From assembly GCA_031282325.1 (NCBI GenBank), contig JAITDY010000054.1:1-11597 (forward strand): 11,597 nucleotides of DNA, read 5' to 3'. The DNA comes from Lactobacillaceae bacterium (GTDB taxonomy: Bacteria > Bacillota > Bacilli > Lactobacillales > Lactobacillaceae). The notes beneath the pieces are model-generated. The model worked only from the letters and a program-made list of their open reading frames with translations, searched no databases and was not told where the DNA came from. Of this stretch, positions 5,607-11,597 are shown piece by piece. The position numbers were made by a program, and so were the translations under genes. Each line of letters starts with the position of its first letter. Within the stretch, counting starts at the first letter, position 1.

Positions 5607-7031
5607 TTAATCTAAATTGGATAATTTATAAATCGCCTCAGCATAAATCGCTGCAGAACGAATTATATCATCCACTCGCATATATTCATTAGCTTGGTGC
5701 ATCGTATCTTCAGCATCTGGGAACAAAGCACCGTAGGCAACACCGCGTTCCATCAAACGGCCATAGGTACCACCACCAATTACCTGATCATGAGCTTCTA
5801 ATCCAGTTTGATCATGATAAATATCTAATAAAGTTTTAACAATTGGATCACTAGGTGCAACATAATGTGGCTCTTGATTATGTCCTAGAATTTCAAATTT
5901 TGCATCCCAATCAGGATCTATAGCCTGATTTAATTTATTAACAATTTGTTCTCCATCAGTTCCCTTCGGATAACGAATATTAACATTAATCATTCCATCT
6001 CGATCATTTTTAAAACGCAAAATTCCAATGTTATATGATAGTTTTCCCATTACTGTGTCTTCAATTGCAATACCTACTTTTTTTCCTTCTGGATCTTGAT
6101 GAGATGCTTGACCAACAAAATTTAAGAAATATTTAGCATCTTTATTGAATTCAAATTGACTAAGGAAATTAGCAAGATACGTAGCTGCATTTTCACCTAA
6201 TTCAGGCATAGCCCCATGAGCTTGTTTTCCATTTAGAACTAATAATAATTGACCATGATGATTTTGGGGTCCACCACTTAAAATTGAACTGTCTTGAATC
6301 ATTCGAGTAAATGCTTCAGATATTTGATCTAATTTATCTTCAGAACCTAATACAATTGCAGTTGCCTTTCCGGGAACCATATTAGTTCTTAAGCCTGATG
6401 TAAAGTCTTCCAGCACTATTTCTCCGTCATTTTGAGGCTTAAAATGTGCTTCAAATTGTCCTAATCCTTTTTCCCCGTTTATAATTGGAAATTCAGCATC
6501 TGGTGAAAATCCAAAAGCTGGTTTAGGTTGAGTTGCAAAATAGTGGTCCATTCCAGTCCAATCATTTTCTTCATCAGTGCCAACAATAAAACGGATTTTA
6601 TGTTTTAAAGGTAGTTTTAGATCACGAACAATTTTTAATCCATAATAAGCAGCGAGAGTTGGTCCTTTATCATCTGAAGAACCGCGTCCATAAAGTTTTC
6701 CATCTTTGATAACAGGCACAAACGGATCAGTATTCCAGCCATCTCCTGCTGGCATAACATCTACGTGACCTAAAATTGCTAAATAATCATCATCGGATTC
6801 ATCTGTTTTATACTCAGCGAAGCCTACAATATTTTTCAGATTTTGATTATCAAATCCATCGCGATTCCAATATTCAACAACTTTCAAAAGCCCTTCTTTA
6901 GGTCCTGGCCCCACTGGTGCATCATCAGTTTTTTTACTATCATCTCGAACCGATTCCACGGAAATCAATTCTTCAACGTCTTTAATTAAGTCTGCTGATT
7001 TATCTTCAGCAAGTTTTTTCCAATCTATCAT
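5607..7031 (-). CDS. pepV: Dipeptidase PepV (M20 zinc metallopeptidase)
   Basis: Cytoplasmic di-zinc aminodipeptidase that splits a broad range of dipeptides, the last step of peptide use in lactobacilli. At 474 residues it matches the size of the known Lactobacillus delbrueckii enzyme (about 470). All expected metal and catalytic residues are present: H89 and D91 in ILGHVDVMPAGDGW; D120 in GRGSSDDKGP; E154-E155 in GTDEEND; D178 in SPDAEFP; and H445 in DTMHQANEYM. GGGTYGR, also typical, lies upstream of the last histidine. The ATG at 7031 has a strong AAAGGAG 9 bases before. It lies 32 bases after the flippase gene, probably co-transcribed with it, and ends in a strong terminator. Confidence 0.96.
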   Translation of the reverse strand: MIDWKKLAEDKSADLIKDVEELISVESVRDDSKKTDDAPVGPGPKEGLLKVVEYWNRDGFDNQNLKNIVGFAEYKTDESDDDYLAILGHVDVMPAGDGWNTDPFVPVIKDGKLYGRGSSDDKGPTLAAYYGLKIVRDLKLPLKHKIRFIVGTDEENDWTGMDHYFATQPKPAFGFSPDAEFPIINGEKGLGQFEAHFKPQNDGEIVLEDFTSGLRTNMVPGKATAIVLGSEDKLDQISEAFTRMIQDSSILSGGPQNHHGQLLLVLNGKQAHGAMPELGENAATYLANFLSQFEFNKDAKYFLNFVGQASHQDPEGKKVGIAIEDTVMGKLSYNIGILRFKNDRDGMINVNIRYPKGTDGEQIVNKLNQAIDPDWDAKFEILGHNQEPHYVAPSDPIVKTLLDIYHDQTGLEAHDQVIGGGTYGRLMERGVAYGALFPDAEDTMHQANEYMRVDDIIRSAAIYAEAIYKLSNLD

Positions 7032-7063
7032 TAATAAAAACTCCTTTATCTATATATTCTAGT

Positions 7064-8710
7064 TTATTCTTTTTTTCTTTTACTAAGAAAAAATCCTATA
7101 TATTTGTTTAATAAATCATCAGCAATGTGAGATTTTATTAGTAAAATCAAAGCAATAATGCCTCCAACTGTAACTCCTGTAAATAATGGAATTAATTGTT
7201 GAACTCGAGTTAATGGCAAATATTGATTTAAAAAGGTTACTACGATTAAAGCTGATAATCCTACAGCCAAACCGATAAATTCCATTTCAAAAATTTGAGG
7301 AGCCATATCAGTTAATTTAACTTGGAAATTGTTGAAAAGAACTCTAATTAAATAAAAAGATGCAAATGAAAATCCAATTATTGAAGCAATTTGAGGGCCA
7401 AAATCTTTAAAAAGATAAATTGCTGGAATTTGAAAAACAATTTTAACAATTATTCCATATAACAGCGATTTCATTGCTTCATCATCTCTATTAATTGATT
7501 GAACTACAATTGCGGCAACTGAATAAAAAGCGAAGAAAATTGAAAAAATTACCGTTACCTGCATAATTTGTCCACCAGTAATTAAGTTTGGATCAGAATT
7601 ACCATAAAAAACTGTATAAATTGGAAGTGAGATTCCATACAAACCAAATCCTAAAATAAACATAACAATAAAAAATAATCTAAATACATTATAAATTTGG
7701 TTTCTGACCTGTTCTTTATTGCCGGTCTGTAATGTTCTAGTTACCATCGGCAATGCTGTAATAGCAATTGAAGATGCAATAGGAACAATAATCATAATAA
7801 TTTTATTTGCGTTAGCATTAAAACGAGCAAAGGTAATCATCAAAGTTTCATCAGTTAACTTCCAAAAATGGCTCATTATTGGAAAATAAGTGTATTGATC
7901 AACTAATTGAAATAAGGTAACTGCTGCACCAACAATAACAAAAGGTAATGATTGTTTTAATAAAGACACAACAAAGCCATTTTCCTGAAGATGAATAAGT
8001 CTATCTGAACTTATCTTTGCATCAAGAATATACTTTTTACGTCGACGCAAGAAAGCAACTAATAGATATATTAAAGAAATTGTTGCGCCGATAAAAGCAG
8101 CGAAAGTTGATTGAATAACAACGCCTTGCCAATCATTGGAATTCTTTTTTAATATCAAAACAGCTGTTACTAAAATATAAATAATTCTCGCAATTTGTTC
8201 GACTATCTCTGATATTGCAACAACTTTCATTTCGTTGTTACCTTGAAAAAATCCACGTAAAACAGAAATAATTGGAATGATCATTACAGCCGGAACTAAA
8301 GACCATAATACAAATAATAATTCTTCTCTACCAGCTGTTAAAGTGGGTGATAATGCTGACATGACTAAGCCAGAAATTATTCCCAAATAAATCGATACCT
8401 TTACTCCTCTACCCAACAAAACTAAAGATGTTCGTTGTTGATTTAAAAAATTATGTTTTGCAATTAATTTACTAATTGCATTTGGTAAACCAGCTGTTGC
8501 TATCGTTAAAAATAAAGCATAAATTGTATAACCCATGTTAAACAGTCCATTTGCGATAGTGGCATTTGCACCAATAATAATTGTCCATGGAATAATATAA
8601 ATTGCACCCAAAATACGCGAAAACAGATTACCAAAAGCTAGCCAACTAGCTCCCGAAATTAATTCATCATTTTGTTTTCTTTCTTTCAAATCCTGACTTA
8701 AATTTTGCAT
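7064..8710 (-). CDS. murJ: MurJ/YtgP-like lipid II flippase (polysaccharide transporter, MOP superfamily)
   Basis: Polytopic membrane protein of 548 residues with about 14 hydrophobic segments, close to the 544 residues of Bacillus subtilis YtgP, which was shown to act as a MurJ-type lipid II flippase. The N-terminus carries SGASWLAFGNLFSRILGAIY and a following PW, the usual start of this family, and AGLPNAISKLIAKHN is a further typical segment. The C-terminus is basic (FFLSKRKKE). Placement beside leuS and pepV is common in lactobacilli. The start at 8710 gives the expected N-terminus, but its ribosome site is weak (GGTAAGATAG). A TTGTTT (8741-8746) and TAAGAT (8719-8724) pair, spaced 16, could be a promoter, though it would leave almost no leader. 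An exporter of another polyprenyl-linked sugar is the main alternative. Confidence 0.85.
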   Translation of the reverse strand: MQNLSQDLKERKQNDELISGASWLAFGNLFSRILGAIYIIPWTIIIGANATIANGLFNMGYTIYALFLTIATAGLPNAISKLIAKHNFLNQQRTSLVLLGRGVKVSIYLGIISGLVMSALSPTLTAGREELLFVLWSLVPAVMIIPIISVLRGFFQGNNEMKVVAISEIVEQIARIIYILVTAVLILKKNSNDWQGVVIQSTFAAFIGATISLIYLLVAFLRRRKKYILDAKISSDRLIHLQENGFVVSLLKQSLPFVIVGAAVTLFQLVDQYTYFPIMSHFWKLTDETLMITFARFNANANKIIMIIVPIASSIAITALPMVTRTLQTGNKEQVRNQIYNVFRLFFIVMFILGFGLYGISLPIYTVFYGNSDPNLITGGQIMQVTVIFSIFFAFYSVAAIVVQSINRDDEAMKSLLYGIIVKIVFQIPAIYLFKDFGPQIASIIGFSFASFYLIRVLFNNFQVKLTDMAPQIFEMEFIGLAVGLSALIVVTFLNQYLPLTRVQQLIPLFTGVTVGGIIALILLIKSHIADDLLNKYIGFFLSKRKKE

Positions 8711-8824
8711 ATAATACTATCTTACCGAAAAAACATCTATAAACAATATTTAATCTTTAATTAATGATTTTAATAACTCCCTGTATTTTTATAAAAACTT
8801 TTCTTGCATTTAAATTTATTTATA

Positions 8825-8854
8825 AAAAATCGTTGTAATGAATACAACGATTTT
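8825..8854 (-). terminator. Intrinsic terminator after leuS
   Basis: Positions 8826-8837 and 8843-8854 form a 12-bp perfect stem (AAAATCGTTGTA and its complement) around a 5-base loop. On the minus strand the 3' arm runs into six T. It lies 24 bases past the leuS stop. The rest of the leuS-flippase gap (8711-8824) shows no gene, only AT-rich leader sequence. Confidence 0.88.
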
Positions 8855-8878
8855 AAATTGATTAAAAAACAAAAAATA

Positions 8879-11296
8879 TTATTTGGCTACGATATTTAAA
8901 ATTCTTCCAGGAATAGCAATTATTTTTATTACTTTTTGTCCGTTTAAGGCATTTTGTATTTCTGAATTAGTTTCTACTAATTTTTCCATTTCTTCTTTCG
9001 ATATATCGATATTAAGAGAAATTTTAGATCTCACCTTACCATTAATTTGAATTGGAATTTCAACAATTTCATCAATTAAATCTTTGTCATTGTATTTTGG
9101 CCAAGCAGTTATGGATAAATTATCGTTACCCATTTTTTGCCAAATCTCTTCTGATAAGTGTGGGGCAAATGGGGCTAATAATTGTATAAATCCTTTTGCC
9201 ATTTCAATTGGGAAGATATTAGTTTTATATACTTCGTTAATAAAAATTTGCATTTGTGAAATTGCTGTATTAAAACTAATTCGATTAATATCTTCGGTAA
9301 CTTTTTGTACAGTTTGAGCATAAATTTTTTTCAATGAATTATCATTACTATCGACAATAATTGAATTTAACGTTTGGTCGTCATTAATATATAGACGATA
9401 TACACGATCTAACCATCGTCTGCTACCCATAATACCGTCCTCATTCCAAGGTTTAGATTGGGTTAACGGTCCCATAAACATTTCATAGACACGTAACGTG
9501 TCTGCACCATATTGTTCAATAATATCATCTGGATTAATAACGTTACCCTTTGACTTACTCATTTTTTCATGGTTCGGCCCCAAAATCATTCCTTGATTAA
9601 CTAACTTTTGGAATGGTTCTTTAGTATGAACTAAACCTAAATCATATAAAACTTTATGCCAAAAACGTGCATATAATAAGTGCAAAACAGCATGTTCAGC
9701 GCCACCAATATATAAATCAACATTCATCCAATATTTTTCTTTTTTTGGATTAACTAATTCATTTTGATTATCGGGATCAATATATCTCAAATAATACCAA
9801 GATGATCCGGCCCATTGTGGCATAGTATTAGTTTCTCTTCGACCTTTTTGGCCTACTTTTCCATATTTATTTCCATCCACAATTAACCAATCTGAAATAT
9901 TAGCTAGGGGTGATTCACCAGTTTTACTTGGCTGAATATTATCTGAGATTGGCAATTCTAAAGGTAATTGATTTTCTGGAATTAAAGTACTACTTCCATC
10001 TTCCCAGTGAATTAATGGAATTGGCTCTCCCCAGTAACGTTGACGAGAAAAAATCCAATCACGTAAGCGATAATTAACCTGTTTGCGTCCAACGTGATTA
10101 TCTTCTAACCATTTAATTGCACTTTTAATAGCATCTTCTTTTCTAAGACCATCTAAAAATCCCGAATTAATGTGTGGTGCGTCCCCCTCGAAAGCCTCTT
10201 GGCTAACATCAGAATCTAAAACAGGAGTAATTTGAAATTGATATTTTTTAGCAAATGCGTAATCGCGAGCATCGTGAGCTGGTACTGCCATAACTGCCCC
10301 AGTCCCATAGCTTGATAATACATAATCAGCAATCCAAATTGGAACTTTTTCTTTATTTATAGGGTTAAGTGCAAATGCTCCTGTGAATACACCTGTTTTA
10401 TTTTTATTTAATCCAGTTCTTTCTAGGTCAGATTTAGATTTAATTTCATTTAAATATTGATTGATTAAATCTTTTTGTTCGTCGGTAACGATTTGTGCTA
10501 ATAGTTTATGTTCTGGAGCTAATACTAAATATTTAACGCCAAATAAAGTGTCTGGTCGTGTTGTAAAAACCTCTATTTTAGATTCTGAATCGACAATTTT
10601 AAATTCAACCGAGGCACCAACAGAGCGACCAATCCAATTTTTTTGTTGTTCCTTGATTGCTTCTGGCCAATCTAAATCTTGTAAATCATCTACTAATCGA
10701 TCAGCATATGCCGTAATTTTCAATACCCATTGGCGCAATTTTTTACGCTCTACAGGATTGCCAGAACGTTCTGATTTCCCATCAATAACTTCTTCATTAG
10801 CTAGAACCACCCCGTCAATAGGATCCCAATTAACCATCATTTCAGCTTCGTAAGCCAATCCCTTTTTATAAAGTTGCTCAAAAATCCATTGTGTCCATTT
10901 AAAATATTTAGGATCAGAGGTAGCGATTTGCCTATCCCAATCATAACTTAAACCCAAATGTTGCATTTGTTTTTTAAAAACATCAATATTTGTTTTGGTT
11001 ACAATACGTGGATCCACTCCATTTTTCATTGCATATTGTTCAGTTGGTAATCCAAAAGAATCAAAGCCCATTGGATGCAGTACATTAAATCCATTCGCTC
11101 TTTTAAAGCGACTAATTATATCCGTGGCTGTATACCCTTCTGGATGTCCAACATGCAAGCCTGCTCCTGATGGAAACGGAAACATATCCAAAGCATAAAA
11201 TTTCGGTTTTTTTGTATCAGTTGGCGTTTTAAATGTCTGATTATCTTCCCAGTATTTTTGCCATTTAGCTTCAATTTTTTTATGATCGTATACCAT
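8879..11296 (-). CDS. leuS: Leucyl-tRNA synthetase
   Basis: Class Ia synthetase that joins leucine to its tRNA and edits mischarged products. The 805-residue length is normal for Bacillota. Domains in order: Rossmann core with the HIGH-type motif HVGH at residues 48-51 after MFPFPSGAGL; the CP1 editing insert with TTRPDTLFG at 245-253 and GTGAVMAVPAHDARD at 331-345, including the editing aspartate at 345; WAGSSWYYLRY before the second half of the core; the KMSKS loop at 578-582; a helical anticodon-binding domain; and a small C-terminal domain containing QINGKVRSK. The ATG at 11296 directly follows the TAA of the upstream gene, and GGAG ends 6 bases before it, inside that gene, so translation is probably coupled. 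No T-box leader sits immediately upstream, and any such element must lie beyond the window. Confidence 0.98.
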   Translation of the reverse strand: MVYDHKKIEAKWQKYWEDNQTFKTPTDTKKPKFYALDMFPFPSGAGLHVGHPEGYTATDIISRFKRANGFNVLHPMGFDSFGLPTEQYAMKNGVDPRIVTKTNIDVFKKQMQHLGLSYDWDRQIATSDPKYFKWTQWIFEQLYKKGLAYEAEMMVNWDPIDGVVLANEEVIDGKSERSGNPVERKKLRQWVLKITAYADRLVDDLQDLDWPEAIKEQQKNWIGRSVGASVEFKIVDSESKIEVFTTRPDTLFGVKYLVLAPEHKLLAQIVTDEQKDLINQYLNEIKSKSDLERTGLNKNKTGVFTGAFALNPINKEKVPIWIADYVLSSYGTGAVMAVPAHDARDYAFAKKYQFQITPVLDSDVSQEAFEGDAPHINSGFLDGLRKEDAIKSAIKWLEDNHVGRKQVNYRLRDWIFSRQRYWGEPIPLIHWEDGSSTLIPENQLPLELPISDNIQPSKTGESPLANISDWLIVDGNKYGKVGQKGRRETNTMPQWAGSSWYYLRYIDPDNQNELVNPKKEKYWMNVDLYIGGAEHAVLHLLYARFWHKVLYDLGLVHTKEPFQKLVNQGMILGPNHEKMSKSKGNVINPDDIIEQYGADTLRVYEMFMGPLTQSKPWNEDGIMGSRRWLDRVYRLYINDDQTLNSIIVDSNDNSLKKIYAQTVQKVTEDINRISFNTAISQMQIFINEVYKTNIFPIEMAKGFIQLLAPFAPHLSEEIWQKMGNDNLSITAWPKYNDKDLIDEIVEIPIQINGKVRSKISLNIDISKEEMEKLVETNSEIQNALNGQKVIKIIAIPGRILNIVAK

Positions 11297-11597
11297 TTAA
11301 ATCTCCATGTAATTTTTATTTTGTAATTCAATTTTCAAATAAAGCGGGTGCCTCGGATTGCCATTTTTAGTTAAGGAAGAAAAATGAAAAATTTTTATAT
11401 TATTTTGTTTCAACATTGTGATAATTTCATCTCTTCCTCGAATCAATGGATCATATTTGAGATCTCCCCATGCCCCCCATATTTCTTTGATTTCGTTAGA
11501 TAAAAGGAATTCTTTAATTATCGTTATATTTTGTTCAATGAGTGTTTTGTCTATTTTAGTAATATTTTTTGCATCTGTTGCTCGCTCTGGATAAGTA
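11297..11597 (-). CDS. DUF1643-type protein, C-terminal part (cut by window edge)
   Basis: A frame open from the right edge gives the last 99 residues or so, ending in a TAA at 11297-11299. The features IWGAWGD, DEIITMLKQNNIKIFHF and GNPRHPLYL match what I recall of the DUF1643 family, whose C-terminal half has a WGxxG-like strand, a helix and a GxPxHPLYL ending. The preceding IDKTLIEQNITIIKEFL also fits. The family has no established function that I can name. The gene ends exactly where leuS begins, so the two are very likely one transcript. The missing N-terminus prevents a fuller call. Confidence 0.75.
   Translation of the reverse strand, partial: TYPERATDAKNITKIDKTLIEQNITIIKEFLLSNEIKEIWGAWGDLKYDPLIRGRDEIITMLKQNNIKIFHFSSLTKNGNPRHPLYLKIELQNKNYMEI

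Noticed and set aside
9084..11198. Three plus-strand frames opposite leuS (9084-9317, 10461-10853, 10995-11198)
   Set aside because: All are antisense to leuS, and their cysteine/serine-rich composition is what reversed leuS codons would give.
11116..11331. 71-residue minus-strand frame overlapping the start of leuS and the end of the DUF1643 gene
   Set aside because: It reads in another frame across two genes with clear family matches, and its lysine-rich content is a shadow.
11300..11597. T-box leader controlling leuS
   Set aside because: The stretch directly upstream is an open coding frame for the DUF1643-type protein, and no T-box core or terminator is visible.

Overview
The window is AT-rich bacterial DNA that fits a low-GC member of the Lactobacillaceae (lactic acid bacteria). 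The evidence is a PepV-type M20 dipeptidase, a lactobacillus-type deoxynucleoside kinase, a YtgP/MurJ-type flippase next to leuS, and folC running into mreB. The genus cannot be fixed from sequence alone. I see no tRNA or rRNA gene, transposase, integrase, CRISPR array or recognisable riboswitch.

Layout. Positions 1-1794 (minus strand) hold folC followed 15 bases later by the start of mreB, which is cut by the left edge. mscL diverges from folC (plus strand, 1855-2229), and a deoxynucleoside kinase follows on the same strand (2310-2942). A 24-bp perfect inverted repeat (2972-3023) separates these plus-strand genes from everything to the right, all of which is on the minus strand. The right half is a conserved housekeeping stretch. 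In transcription order it has the C-terminus of a DUF1643-type protein (to 11297), leuS (11296-8879) with a terminator, a murJ-like flippase (8710-7064) and pepV (7031-5607) with a terminator. leuS starts on the base directly after the stop codon of the DUF1643 gene.

The unusual part is 3036-5488, between the pepV terminator and the large inverted repeat. It is a very AT-rich, one-direction cluster. It opens with an intact 300-residue helical protein that I tentatively place in the DUF6895 family. Two further helical genes follow, overlapping or nearly touching. The last item is a small reading frame with a near-perfect Shine-Dalgarno. Each of the last three is broken by what looks like one missing base in or beside a homopolymer (A7 or T4, T6, T6). 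Adding one base restores open frames of 236, 217 and 52 residues that fit together as an operon. The simplest reading is a decaying accessory operon. Homopolymer base-call error, slippage-based on/off switching and -1 recoding remain possible.

How the genes relate: folC serves folate-dependent one-carbon metabolism, and mreB and murJ serve wall growth. MscL protects against hypo-osmotic shock, the kinase salvages deoxynucleosides, PepV completes peptide breakdown and LeuS charges leucine tRNA. The 3.0-5.5 kb cluster has no assigned role.
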